From JBKQVT01 sp963727245 (lineage in GTDB: Bacteria; Planctomycetota; Planctomycetia; Pirellulales; Thermoguttaceae): a stretch of DNA of 64,000 nucleotides. Where the stretch lies: NCBI GenBank assembly GCA_963727245.1, contig CAVSFO010000006.1, forward strand, positions 62,001-126,000, given 5' to 3'. Shown here piece by piece: positions 1-7,807 of the stretch. Under the pieces are notes generated by a model. It searched no databases. It saw only the letters and a program-made list of their open reading frames with translations, and was not told the origin of the DNA. Position numbers and translations under genes: made by a program. The stretch's first letter is position 1. The number at the start of each line of letters is the position of its first letter.

Positions 1-237
1 TTGACGAAGGTTCTTGGGCCGAGAGGACTTCTGTACCTTCTCTGCTTCTCAGACGAGGAACCGGGAACCGAGGGACCGAGGCGAGTTACCCAGCAGGAAA
101 TCCGAGATGCTTTCCGCAACGGATGGGAGGTCCAGAAGATCGAGCCGACCCGCTTCGAGTCGGTCGAGCGACCGGGCGGGATGGCGGTCAGCCCTGGTGG
201 CCCGAAAGCATGGCTGGCGACGATTCAGTGGACCTGA
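1..237 (+). CDS. C-terminal end of a class I SAM-dependent methyltransferase (5' end outside window)
   Basis: The reading frame is open from the first base to a TGA at 235-237, so this is the tail of a gene that begins before the window. The residues GPRGLLYLLCFSDEEPG followed by a short helix and a hydrophobic last strand (KAWLATI) look like strands 5-7 of a class I SAM methyltransferase of the thiopurine/TehB-like type, where a line such as RPGG-x-LYLLCFSD follows the catalytic strand. The SAM-binding glycine motif would lie upstream and cannot be seen. Substrate unknown. The TTG at position 1 is not proposed as the real start. Confidence 0.55.
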   Translation: MTKVLGPRGLLYLLCFSDEEPGTEGPRRVTQQEIRDAFRNGWEVQKIEPTRFESVERPGGMAVSPGGPKAWLATIQWT

Positions 238-369
238 CATGGGCGGCGACACCGTGGCAACTCTCCGTCCCAGTTCCCCAGGGATGAGTCACTTGTAAGA
301 ACCCTCCGAAGCGGTAGAATTAGGATTTCAACGCTCGATGTCGCTGGCCGATCCCCAGCACCGGAGGAC

Positions 370-1152
370 GTGGTGGAACTGCGTGACGCAACTCGAAAGC
401 TGATGGCCGAGACGGAGCAGGCGACCGGCTGCCAGGTGGTCGTGACGAAGGACGCCACCCTCACCACGATGTCAGGCGTTCTGATAGCGACCTCGGATCG
501 GCCCGGCCATATTGTTCGCATCCACCCCAAGTCCCTGGCTGCGGTCGATTATTACGTCGTCTACTATTGCGGCATGATCCAGCGGTTCTTCGAGAACCCG
601 CCCGACGAGCGGTTTTTTATCGGCGTGGGAGACAAGGGACGTTACCAGTTCCGCAAATTGCTCGAACGTATGCCCACCTACAAGCGGCTGGGCGAGGCGG
701 CGATCATGGCCATGTGCGAGCAGTTGCTCAATGGGCTTATGACCCACTTGCGTTCCATTCCACTCGGGCTACGACTCGACGGCTGGATTCTCAACGAACA
801 TCCCGAGTTCGTGGAAATGCAGCGGACTACCATCCAGCCCCAACTCCAAGAGAACGCCCACTCCATCAACGACAAGTTCCGCAGCGTGTGTCCTCCCCAA
901 GTCTTCGACGCCACAATGGCGATCAATGCCGCCTTCGCCCAATTCTGGGCCGAGAAATGGAACGAGCCCGAACTGTCCTTGCCCTACAAGGCCAGCGGCT
1001 ATGCGGCGGCTGGCGAGAAGCTGATGAAGATTTTTGAGGACGTGCCGGATTCAGGCCGGACGGATCGGGCGTTGATCGATGCGTGGGGGGCAGAACTGAA
1101 CTTGGCGAACGATTATGTGTGGGTTCCTTACCACGGCCCGCAGCACGCATAG
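370..1152 (+). CDS. hypothetical protein, 260 aa
   Basis: I do not recognise this gene. It starts at one of two adjacent GTG codons (370 or 373) just behind a GGAGG at 363-367, and ends 9 bases before the next gene, so the two are probably co-transcribed. The protein is soluble, with no signal peptide or membrane segment. Its first ~110 residues alternate short strands and helices and include a tyrosine-rich stretch (YYVVYYCGMIQRFF); the middle is helical and ends in a Trp/Tyr-rich tail. Metabolic, regulatory and defence roles all remain open. The compact spacing and normal codon use make it a believable real gene. Confidence 0.7.
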   Translation: MVELRDATRKLMAETEQATGCQVVVTKDATLTTMSGVLIATSDRPGHIVRIHPKSLAAVDYYVVYYCGMIQRFFENPPDERFFIGVGDKGRYQFRKLLERMPTYKRLGEAAIMAMCEQLLNGLMTHLRSIPLGLRLDGWILNEHPEFVEMQRTTIQPQLQENAHSINDKFRSVCPPQVFDATMAINAAFAQFWAEKWNEPELSLPYKASGYAAAGEKLMKIFEDVPDSGRTDRALIDAWGAELNLANDYVWVPYHGPQHA

Positions 1153-1161
1153 GATTCCTTC

Positions 1162-2250
1162 ATGGCCGACTACCGCTTCAATATCTCCCTGCACACTTTC
1201 GACGCTTCGCTGCTGCCGTCCGACTCTCCGGCCAAGGGATCGAAGGACTACGCCGCCGTCGTTCATAGTTTTCTCCAAGAGCAGTTTGCGGGCTTCAAGG
1301 GAAACGCACGCATCGTGGTGTCCGAAGATTCCATTCTTGTGGAATGGACGCCGCCGCCTACCGTGCAAGACCCAATTGAAGCGGCGGTGACGAGACTGGA
1401 AAGTGGGGAAACGGTCGCCGCCATCGTGATGCTGGAACTACTTCGGCAAAGGCATCCCGATGACTTTCGGCTTCTCTACAATCTGGGGTTGGCCTACAGC
1501 AACCTTGGTCGGCCGGAAGAGGCCAGGGCAATCTTGAACGAGGCTGTTCGGCTCAGGCCAGGCCATGTCAATGCCCGTGTTGCCTTGGGAGTCGCCTACG
1601 CCAAGGAAGGTCGCAATGAGGAAGCTGTGAAGATACTGGAAGAGGCAGTTGCCGCCGAGCCAAGTAATCCTTGGGCACAACGCAACCTCGGTGGTTGTCT
1701 GCTTGCCTTGAGGGACGTTGACCGTGCCATCTCCTGCCTTGTGCGGGCGACCGAGTTGAATCCCAAAGACCAGCAGGCGTTCTTCGGATTGGGTGAGGCG
1801 TATCGGGCCGCCGGGAAGCTCGGAGACGCCGACGACGCCTACCGCCAGGTGGTGGCCATAGACGAGTTCAACGACGTGGCCCGGCAGGCGAAAGAGCAGT
1901 TGTCCTATCTTGCCCGTGTAGGCTTCCTGAGACGGGGCGGTACTCGTGGTCGCCCCGACGCCGTGATGTACTGTCTTTCGGCATTGGAGCATTTTGCGGA
2001 CCTGCCCGACGAAGAGGTGCAGAGGATTGTTTTTGAGGTCGGTATGCTCGGCACGAAGGGGTTCGAGATCAACGACCCTGAGCAACAGTACGAGCTTCGG
2101 TCGATGCCAGGCAAGTTCAGCGGAATGCAAATGGTCTGCATCATGTACGTGGGCTTTAAGCGGATCGCCCCGGAACATGCGGCCAGCTTCGATCTCACGA
2201 ACGAGTACGCACTGGCACTCAAGATGTTCGAGGAGAGGCGTGAGCAGTAA
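1162..2250 (+). CDS. TPR-repeat protein
   Basis: A 362-residue soluble protein. Residues 1-68 form a separate N-terminal part. Residues ~70-235 are four to five tetratricopeptide repeats of the usual 34-residue type (for example LYNLGLAYSNLGRPEEARAI, then RVALGVAYAKEGRNEEAVKI), so the protein is probably a protein-binding scaffold. Residues 236-362 are a conserved-looking non-TPR domain containing MYCLSALEHFADLPDEEVQ. There is no export signal, so it should be cytoplasmic. It follows the 260-aa gene by 9 bases. The binding partner is unknown; the neighbouring small proteins are candidates only by position. Confidence 0.85.
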   Translation: MADYRFNISLHTFDASLLPSDSPAKGSKDYAAVVHSFLQEQFAGFKGNARIVVSEDSILVEWTPPPTVQDPIEAAVTRLESGETVAAIVMLELLRQRHPDDFRLLYNLGLAYSNLGRPEEARAILNEAVRLRPGHVNARVALGVAYAKEGRNEEAVKILEEAVAAEPSNPWAQRNLGGCLLALRDVDRAISCLVRATELNPKDQQAFFGLGEAYRAAGKLGDADDAYRQVVAIDEFNDVARQAKEQLSYLARVGFLRRGGTRGRPDAVMYCLSALEHFADLPDEEVQRIVFEVGMLGTKGFEINDPEQQYELRSMPGKFSGMQMVCIMYVGFKRIAPEHAASFDLTNEYALALKMFEERREQ

Positions 2251-2277
2251 TGACGGCACGGCCAGCGTGGGCTTGAT

Positions 2278-2307
2278 GGCGGAAAGTCGGAAACGGCGGG
2301 AACGACT
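2278..2307. repeat. intergenic CGGAAA triple-repeat element, copy 1
   Basis: Three CGGAAA/CGGGAA hexamers spaced 8-9 bases apart lie in the short gap between the TPR gene and the next gene. Near-identical copies occur at 7778-7807 and 9129-9158, all in intergenic DNA. A GGCCAGCGTGG string also precedes copies 1 and 2. The function is unknown. Confidence 0.6.
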
Positions 2308-2390
2308 CCTTGCAAGATTTCCGTTTGCAGGGAGTTGGAAGTTGACAGCCAAGCCCTCGTTCTGGAAAATGTGGGCACGGAGGAGAACCC

Positions 2391-3077
2391 ATGTCCAAAC
2401 GAAAGCCACCCGCCGCCCCGCCGAAGTTCAAGGTCGGCGATAAGGTCCGAGTCAAGCACGGCGTCAACGACGTGGACTATCCCGACATGCCTATGGGCGG
2501 CTGGGCCGGAACCGTGATCGAGGTCATTGGTGGCGACACGTTCGCCATTCGGTGGAGCGACGAGACGCTGGCGGCCATTCATCCTGTCTTCAAGAAGCGT
2601 TGTGAGAAGGACGGCGTTGAAGCGGAGGAGTATTCCTTGACAGGGGACGACTTGGAGTCTGATTTGGGCGGCCTACTGGACATCGAGCCGCCGACGCATA
2701 TCGAAACCAAGCCGCTTTCGCCCAAGGACCAGGACGACCGAATCAGGATGATCTTCGGCCTGACCAGCAATGATCCGTTGCCCGAGGTCGATGACAAGAG
2801 TCTCCTGGCTTATCACAAACACCTCGCCACGACTTTGACGTTTCCCATCAAGGCAGAACACGGGGCTGAATACGGCCACCCCGAGAGGATCAAGATCATC
2901 GGCATGGGCGATCCCGACGAGGAGCCGATGATTGACGAGGAGCATGGCATTCTCTGTGAAGCCCGTGTGGAAGGGCAGGTGGTTGCCGTAGCCCTGGCCG
3001 AGGTGGAGATCACCAAGGGCAAGACGAATCGGCAGTTGATCAAGGACTATTGCTCCTGGTTCTGGGATAACGGATGA
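2391..3077 (+). CDS. SH3/KOW-like domain protein ('calcium-binding protein' family)
   Basis: A 228-residue acidic protein starting at an ATG preceded by GGAGGAG. Residues ~12-65 (KFKVGDKVRVKHGVND, then GGWAGTVIEV and FAIRWSDETL) have the pattern of a small SH3/KOW-like beta-barrel. Residues ~95-228 form a second region with a repeat-like acidic part (SPKDQDDRIRMIFGL) and an alpha/beta end. Homologues in planctomycetes are commonly labelled calcium-binding protein, but no classical EF-hand loop is visible here, so that name is only a family label. It is followed after 10 bases by the next gene and is likely part of the same operon. Confidence 0.6.
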   Translation: MSKRKPPAAPPKFKVGDKVRVKHGVNDVDYPDMPMGGWAGTVIEVIGGDTFAIRWSDETLAAIHPVFKKRCEKDGVEAEEYSLTGDDLESDLGGLLDIEPPTHIETKPLSPKDQDDRIRMIFGLTSNDPLPEVDDKSLLAYHKHLATTLTFPIKAEHGAEYGHPERIKIIGMGDPDEEPMIDEEHGILCEARVEGQVVAVALAEVEITKGKTNRQLIKDYCSWFWDNG

Positions 3078-3087
3078 GGAAGGCAGC

Positions 3088-3954
3088 ATGGGACGCATCA
3101 GCAAGAAGCTCAAGGCCAGATTGTCGAGTTGGGAAAGCCGATACCGACAGCAGATGGGGAAGCTGAAGAAATCCTTTCCCATCCCCAAGGATGTCCATGA
3201 CGTGCAGTCGCTTGTGTCCCAGGGTTACGATCCGCTCCATGCCGTTTACATCGCCGTGCAGAACATCACTTCGGTGTTCAGCGAGTGCGTCTCCGTGCTG
3301 CCGGAACTGAAGTCGTATTACAAGACCGTGAAGGCTGCCGAGGACGACTACCTGCCCCAGGGACCGCCGATGAGCCCCTTGACCGGCAGCTACTTCACCA
3401 CCTGGGCGTTCTTTGACCTTCGTTACGGCAGCGACCACGAAACCATCGGCACTTGCCTGCTCGACCTGGGCGACCAACTGGGCATCGAGGCCGGCATGGT
3501 CGAGGCCGTCCGGCAGTTTCAGAATTCACGCATGGGCGTCTACGAGCACTGCGGCACGGCAGGCGGCCAAATCCACCTTGAGGAATTGGTCACGGGCAAG
3601 AAAATGACCTGCATCTGTTCCTCGGGGTACGGAGGCAAGCCCGGAGAACTGTGGTATGTCCGGCTTTGCCCGCCGCTGGCCGACTTGGCGGAGTATCATG
3701 TAGCCATGACCACGCCTTACATCCTGACGGCAGCGACCAAGACCGACTGGGCGGCCTATCTCAACCGGGCGATGCTCGGCCTGGAAACTGGGGATGGAGG
3801 GCAACGGTTGCATGACTTGCTGAAATATGGATTGTGGACTCGCCATTGGAACGAGTTCGTCTTCCTGGCCTATCACCATCATCAGCACGAAGCGATCTTC
3901 CTGGCCGGCATTCCCGACGTGAAGGGCAGTCTGCCGCACGCAAAGAAAGGATAG
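3088..3954 (+). CDS. hypothetical protein, 288 aa
   Basis: I do not recognise a family. The ATG at 3088 sits behind AGGAAGG, and the stop is 5 bases before the pRiA4b-type gene. The N-terminus is basic and helical (SKKLKARLSSWESRYRQQ). The middle is rich in Gly, Tyr and Cys, with a CICSSGYGGKPGEL segment that could bind metal, and the C-terminus ends in a His-rich stretch (AYHHHQHEAIF). It has no signal peptide or transmembrane helix. Its position suggests one transcript from 370 to about 5.9 kb. Confidence 0.7.
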   Translation: MGRISKKLKARLSSWESRYRQQMGKLKKSFPIPKDVHDVQSLVSQGYDPLHAVYIAVQNITSVFSECVSVLPELKSYYKTVKAAEDDYLPQGPPMSPLTGSYFTTWAFFDLRYGSDHETIGTCLLDLGDQLGIEAGMVEAVRQFQNSRMGVYEHCGTAGGQIHLEELVTGKKMTCICSSGYGGKPGELWYVRLCPPLADLAEYHVAMTTPYILTAATKTDWAAYLNRAMLGLETGDGGQRLHDLLKYGLWTRHWNEFVFLAYHHHQHEAIFLAGIPDVKGSLPHAKKG

Positions 3955-3959
3955 GGACG

Positions 3960-4580
3960 ATGGCGAAATCCAAGCCCAGCCCCGCCCAGATTCCCACCAA
4001 CCAGCGGGTCTACCAGTTCAAGATCACCCTCCAGGGAATCGACCCTTTGATTTGGCGAAGAATCCAGACCAAAGATTGCACTCTGGACAAGCTGCATGAG
4101 CATATCCAAACGGCGATGGGCTGGACGAATTCCCACCTTCACCAGTTTGTCATCAAGGGGGTCATTCACGGCGATCCCGAACTACTCCTGGAAGGCTTCG
4201 AAGATGACCCAAAGATCATCAACTCGCTTCGCACTAAGCTGAGCAAGGTCATCCCCACGGACGGCAAGCGTTTCCGGTTCCAGTACAAATACGATTTTGG
4301 CGATGGCTGGGAACACGAGGTCGTTTTCGAGGGATTTGTGCCTGCCGAGAAGGGCGTCCGCTACCCGCTCTGCGTCGAGGGCGAACGAGCCTGCCCGCCA
4401 GAAGATGTCGGCGGCCTCTACGGCTACCAAGAGTATGTGCGAGCGATCACCAATCCCAAGCACAAGCGACACAAAGAATTCCTGGAATGGAGCGGCCCGT
4501 TCGATCCCGAAAAGTTCGACGCCCAGGCCGCTACCGAAGAAATGCGAAAGGGATTGCCGAATTGGCGGGAGATGGAGTGA
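3960..4580 (+). CDS. plasmid pRiA4b ORF-3 family protein
   Basis: A 206-residue protein that fits the pRiA4b ORF-3 (IS1096 TnpR-like) family over its whole length. It opens with VYQFKITLQGIDPLIWRRIQ, carries the hallmark YDFGDGWEHEV at residues 111-121, and has the ACPPEDVGG signature at 144-152 followed by GYQEY. The ATG at 3960 was chosen because it follows the previous stop by 5 bases; a longer reading frame from 3834 would overlap the upstream gene. The biochemical role of the family is not established; members are common on plasmids and mobile elements. Confidence 0.93.
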   Translation: MAKSKPSPAQIPTNQRVYQFKITLQGIDPLIWRRIQTKDCTLDKLHEHIQTAMGWTNSHLHQFVIKGVIHGDPELLLEGFEDDPKIINSLRTKLSKVIPTDGKRFRFQYKYDFGDGWEHEVVFEGFVPAEKGVRYPLCVEGERACPPEDVGGLYGYQEYVRAITNPKHKRHKEFLEWSGPFDPEKFDAQAATEEMRKGLPNWREME

Positions 4581-4592
4581 GCCGGGATGGCG

Positions 4593-4607
4593 TTACAAGT
4601 CTTGTAA
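4593..4607. promoter_or_regulatory. dyad motif TTACAAGTCTTGTAA, copy 1
   Basis: A perfect 7+1+7 palindrome located 18 bases upstream of the ATG at 4626. Closely related dyads lie at 14656, 19189 and 22397, all within the putative integrated element. It is a candidate operator for an element-encoded regulator. Confidence 0.5.
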
Positions 4608-4625
4608 TAGTCGCTGACCAGTGCG

Positions 4626-4967
4626 ATGCCCAAAATGGGAAACAACATGGCCAACAGTGAACTGAACACGGTACTTCTCGCCCTCGGCAAGGCCCAGGTG
4701 GACGCCATGTTTCGGCGACAAGAGGCTCATGCGGTGGACGACTCGGAGTTTCTGCCTCTGGTCGAGGTCGTGGTGATGGCCTTTGAGACCCCGGGGATTG
4801 AGAAAGACGTGGCCGAGGAGGTGTGGGAGTACGCCTTCGCCGTTTATGACCGAGCCTGCAAGCAGGCCGATCCGACGTGGACGACCGCCGAGAACCGGAA
4901 GCTAATGCAGAAGTATCTCCTGGGGCCACGGGGCCTGAAACGGAAGTCACGAAGAAGGAACGACTGA
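4626..4967 (+). CDS. hypothetical protein, 113 aa
   Basis: A small helical protein with no recognised family. Three in-frame ATGs (4626, 4635, 4647) are possible starts; the third gives MANSELN and seems most natural. The core is acidic and predicted helical (EVVVMAFETPGIEKDVAEEV) and the tail is strongly basic (LKRKSRRRND). It stops just before the 36-aa ORF at 4969. Confidence 0.55.
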   Translation: MPKMGNNMANSELNTVLLALGKAQVDAMFRRQEAHAVDDSEFLPLVEVVVMAFETPGIEKDVAEEVWEYAFAVYDRACKQADPTWTTAENRKLMQKYLLGPRGLKRKSRRRND

Positions 4968-4968
4968 A

Positions 4969-5079
4969 ATGTCTGGAAAAGAACGTCAGACGGCCCGCAA
5001 ACCGGCGACGAAGTTCGCCCACCTGCGGAAGAAGATGGAAAAGAACCGGATCGTGTCGAAGATCAGCAAGAAGAAGTGA
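4969..5079 (+). CDS. very small basic protein, 36 aa
   Basis: The ATG at 4969 begins a 36-codon frame ending TGA at 5077-5079. The product is Lys/Arg-rich (SGKERQTARKPATKF, ending SKISKKK) and resembles the tiny basic peptides often encoded next to SUI1-like factors or ribosome-associated genes. It sits 1 base after the 113-aa ORF and 7 bases before the SUI1 gene, so it is probably translated from the same message. No function can be assigned. Confidence 0.45.
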   Translation: MSGKERQTARKPATKFAHLRKKMEKNRIVSKISKKK

Positions 5080-5086
5080 TTCGACG

Positions 5087-5422
5087 ATGGGACAGGACGA
5101 CTGGCGGAAACTGCTCTGCCCCAGGTGCCACCAACTGAAGACCACCTGCACTTGCAAGAACGGGCCATCGGCCCCGAGCAAGTCCACCGTGGTTCGGGTG
5201 GGTCGAGAGACCAAGGGCAGACGAGGTAAAGGCGTGACGACCGTCTCCGATCTGCCGCTGGACGAGACCGGCCTCACCGAGCTTGCCACCAAGCTGAAGA
5301 CCCGGCTTGGCACCGGGGGAACGGTCAAGGACGGACGTATCGAAATCCAGGGCGATCATCGGGATCGGATCGTTCAGGAGCTTGAGGGCATGGGCTACCG
5401 AGTGAAACGGGCCGGAGGGTGA
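5087..5422 (+). CDS. SUI1/eIF1-like translation initiation factor (YciH family) with an N-terminal Cys cluster
   Basis: A 111-residue protein. Residues ~35-108 match the SUI1 fold: TKGRRGKGVTTVSDLPLDET, then ELATKLKTRLGTGGTVKDG and IEIQGDHRDRIVQELEGMGY. In eukaryotic eIF1 and bacterial YciH this fold binds the small ribosomal subunit and affects start-site fidelity; in bacteria it is non-essential. The first 25 residues carry CPRC and CTC cysteines (C11, C14, C21, C23), a possible small zinc knuckle. The gene follows the 36-aa ORF closely and precedes a membrane protein gene by 3 bases. Confidence 0.92.
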   Translation: MGQDDWRKLLCPRCHQLKTTCTCKNGPSAPSKSTVVRVGRETKGRRGKGVTTVSDLPLDETGLTELATKLKTRLGTGGTVKDGRIEIQGDHRDRIVQELEGMGYRVKRAGG

Positions 5423-5425
5423 GAT

Positions 5426-5887
5426 ATGAACGCCGAAGTTGGCAGCTATCGGCACACGCAGAAAGGGCCGTGGAGCCTGCTTCTCTACGTCCTGGGCGTC
5501 GTGTTCCTTGCCGTAGGCTGGTCCGTACCGCTGTTGCCTTTGCAGATCACCTTCCTGATTACGGGAATCTTGATGTTCCTGCTCGGAATATCCCTTCATC
5601 ATTTGACGGTTGCAGACGAGGGCAGTCAACTCGCCATTTGGTTTGGCCCCTTTCCTCTATTTCGGAAGCGGATCGATTACGGTGATATCAGTGCCGTTGA
5701 GAAAGGACGCACCACAATCCTCGACGGCTGGGGAGTCCATTTGAGCCTGCGGGGCGGTTGGGTTTGGAACATCTGGGGGCGTGATTGCGTCGTCATCCAT
5801 CTGAATCGAAGTATCATCCGGGTCGGTACGGATGATCCCGATGGCCTTCTTGCGGTTCTGAAAGACCGCATGGAAGGGAGAACGTGA
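5426..5887 (+). CDS. two-helix membrane protein, 153 aa
   Basis: Starts at ATG 5426 directly after the SUI1 stop, with GGAGGGTGA as the ribosome binding site. Residues ~17-37 (LLLYVLGVVFLAVGW) and ~42-62 (ITFLITGILMFLLGI) are two adjacent transmembrane helices. The remainder is a cytoplasmic beta-rich domain (AIWFGPFPLFRKRIDYGDI) like the PH-type domains of small bacterial membrane proteins. No enzyme motif is visible. It is likely the last gene of the 0.4-5.9 kb transcript. Confidence 0.7.
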   Translation: MNAEVGSYRHTQKGPWSLLLYVLGVVFLAVGWSVPLLPLQITFLITGILMFLLGISLHHLTVADEGSQLAIWFGPFPLFRKRIDYGDISAVEKGRTTILDGWGVHLSLRGGWVWNIWGRDCVVIHLNRSIIRVGTDDPDGLLAVLKDRMEGRT

Positions 5888-6036
5888 TGGCACTTGTGAT
5901 CCAGAAATCAACACTATTGGTCATGTCGGTTCCGTCGAGGCCACGGCCTGGCGGATTCCTGCCTTGCAGGCGGTCTGGTCAGCCGTTCCCACCCACCTGA
6001 ACGGCCAGGGCTGGGCCGCTGCCTTATAATTCCAAT

Positions 6037-6240
6037 GTGAGGAAGCCGGTGCGGCTCGGCGGGGGAGAGAAAGATGGAACCGACCATCCCAAAAACCGAG
6101 TTTGCAGCATCACCGTGGACGACCACCGGTTGCAGTACGACATCGTGATCCGGCTGAGCGGGAACAGGACACAATTCGCCACGTTGTTCTTTTACGAGCC
6201 TCATCAAAGCCCCCGGACGAAAGAGGAGAAACGGGCATGA
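6037..6240 (+). CDS. hypothetical protein, 67 aa
   Basis: A short frame from GTG 6037 that ends in an ATGA overlap with the following DUF1801 gene, an arrangement typical of translational coupling. The last 40 residues (ITVDDHRLQYDIVIRLSGNR and FATLFFYEP) look beta-stranded and protein-like, while the first ~20 look less so; the true start may be lower. No family is recognised. Confidence 0.4.
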   Translation: MRKPVRLGGGEKDGTDHPKNRVCSITVDDHRLQYDIVIRLSGNRTQFATLFFYEPHQSPRTKEEKRA

Positions 6241-6635
6241 AGAAAAGCGGGTCGCAGGAAACAAAGTCTCCATCTGAACTGATAGACCAAAGAATCGAGG
6301 AGCTAGGCGATTGGCGGGGCAAGATGCTCAGCCGGGTTCGTACCTTAGTCAAGGAAGCCGATCCCGAAGTCGTCGAGGAGTGGAAGTGGAGAGGGGTTCC
6401 GGTGTGGTCGCACGACGGATTGATCTGCACAGGCGAGACTTACAAGAACGTCGTGAAGATGACCTTTGCCAAAGGGGCGGCCTTGAACGATCCTTCGGGC
6501 CTCTTCAACTCCAGTCTTGACGGGAACACAAGGCGTGCCATCGACTTTCACGAGGGCGAGAAGATAGACAAGGAGGCGTTGAAGGCTCTCGTTCGGGCCG
6601 CCGTGATCCTGAACAAGTCCAAGGCCAGGAGCTAA
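6237..6635 (+). CDS. DUF1801 (YdhG-like) domain protein
   Basis: A 132-residue soluble protein beginning at the ATG that overlaps the previous stop. It reads as a DUF1801 protein: SELIDQRIEELGDWRGKML, then a VEEWKWRGVPVWSHDGLIC core and NVVKMTFAKGAALNDPSGLF, with a C-terminal helix VRAAVILNKSKAR. The family has a small alpha/beta fold of unknown biochemical role. A much longer frame from 6102 is rejected because it would overlap the coupled upstream ORF. Confidence 0.85.
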   Translation: MKKSGSQETKSPSELIDQRIEELGDWRGKMLSRVRTLVKEADPEVVEEWKWRGVPVWSHDGLICTGETYKNVVKMTFAKGAALNDPSGLFNSSLDGNTRRAIDFHEGEKIDKEALKALVRAAVILNKSKARS

Positions 6636-6707
6636 TCCACGGGTGCAGTTGCTCTTGAACACAAGTAGGTTTGCAGGTGACACTATGGAAGTTCGATTCG
6701 AGAATTC

Positions 6708-7154
6708 ATGATAGAAGTCAAAGGTGAAAAGTTGTACGTTGCTCTGGGGGCTTCCAAGGTCCGGCGGCGGCTCAAGGGGCATGGATTCGGCATTCGGAAG
6801 GTCTATGCCGATGGCAGGAACCGGGCTGTCATCATCCACACCGCCACGGGCGAGCACCTGCGGGAGCTTGAAGCCTTCTTTCAGGATGTGCTGACGAGGC
6901 CGACGAGCGAGGACGATCAGGAAGACACACCTCGGGAACAGGATGGTATGAAACGCAAGAAGCCAGGACGACCGACAAAGGAAGCCAGCTACGTCTGCGA
7001 TGCCTGTGGCGAGGAGATCGTGATTCCGGTGGACCTGTCGGCGGGCGAAAGCCAAGAGTACGTCGAGGATTGTCCGGTCTGCTGCCGACCGAACGTCATC
7101 CATGTCGAAATCGACGAGGGCGGCGACGTGCGAGTGTGGGCCGAAGGAGAATAG
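6708..7154 (+). CDS. CPXCG-type cysteine-rich zinc-ribbon protein with an N-terminal extension
   Basis: A 148-residue protein. The last 60 residues are a CPXCG-motif zinc ribbon: CDACGEE (C97, C100) and CPVCCRPN (C122, C125, C126) separated by the typical EIVIPVDLSAGE spacer, the usual layout for this small family. The first 75 residues are a different alpha/beta unit (KVRRRLKGHGFGIRKVYADG) joined by an acidic linker and the AT-hook-like KRKKPGRPTK. The combination is longer than the ordinary ~65-residue CPXCG protein and suggests nucleic-acid contact, which is an inference. Confidence 0.75.
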   Translation: MIEVKGEKLYVALGASKVRRRLKGHGFGIRKVYADGRNRAVIIHTATGEHLRELEAFFQDVLTRPTSEDDQEDTPREQDGMKRKKPGRPTKEASYVCDACGEEIVIPVDLSAGESQEYVEDCPVCCRPNVIHVEIDEGGDVRVWAEGE

Positions 7155-7322
7155 GAGTGCCTTGCTACCACAACCGACGGTATTGGTGGCATTGCTGTCA
7201 GCACAATGCCTCGTGGTTCGGGACTTTACTTCGGATGACCATTGCCAACCCAGGCCCGCTCCTGCAATAATGTGCGGCAGCTAGTTGGTCAGGGACCGCC
7301 GTACTGTCTCCATCTGAAGGCA

Positions 7323-7676
7323 ATGAATGTCATGAACGCCGAAACTGTGCGAGTCAATCTGCGATACGACCGTGCCGAACTGAAACAGATTCTCCGGTAT
7401 GCCAAGGCCCACGATGTTGACCACAATGGACGGTACGACTTCAGGAGACCGCCCCGTCTGAACATCTGGACGCACACCTGGAGCAACCCCGGATGCAGGG
7501 AGGAATCGTGCGTGATGTCCAGTTTGGAGTTCGACTGGAAAACCGCATCCCTGATGTCCGTGACGTTGATGCCAGGCTTTGACTGGGAAGCGTTCGTGGA
7601 TGAACTGGTAGGGCTTGAGAGGGCGGCACTTGGCAAGTCTGTCTACGGAAGCTGCCGACGTAAACGCACGACCTGA
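7323..7676 (+). CDS. hypothetical protein, about 117 aa
   Basis: The frame is open from further upstream, but the first natural start is ATG 7323 (or 7332, MNAETVRVNL). The protein is soluble and mixed alpha/beta: RYDRAELKQILRYAKAHDVD, then a Trp/Cys-containing middle and MPGFDWEAFVDELVGLE. No family is recognised. It is the last plus-strand gene before the convergent TPR gene. Confidence 0.55.
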   Translation: MNVMNAETVRVNLRYDRAELKQILRYAKAHDVDHNGRYDFRRPPRLNIWTHTWSNPGCREESCVMSSLEFDWKTASLMSVTLMPGFDWEAFVDELVGLERAALGKSVYGSCRRKRTT

Positions 7677-7777
7677 ATGAGCGTTGTGGTGTCAGCCGTT
7701 GCGATTTCCTACGGCAGGAAGCGATTGGGCTGGCCAGCGTGGCGAGGCAGTTGTGTTCGGTTGCCGAACATACCCCC

Positions 7778-7807
7778 GGCGGAAAGTCGGAAACGGCGGA
7801 AACGACC
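7778..7807. repeat. intergenic CGGAAA triple-repeat element, copy 2
   Basis: Three CGGAAA hexamers at 8-9 base spacing lie between the converging genes that end at 7676 and 7808, abutting the TPR stop codon. See copies at 2278 and 9129. Confidence 0.6.

Noticed and set aside
1438..2409. 323-codon minus-strand frame
   Set aside because: It lies fully antisense to the TPR gene, whose repeats and ribosome site are convincing.
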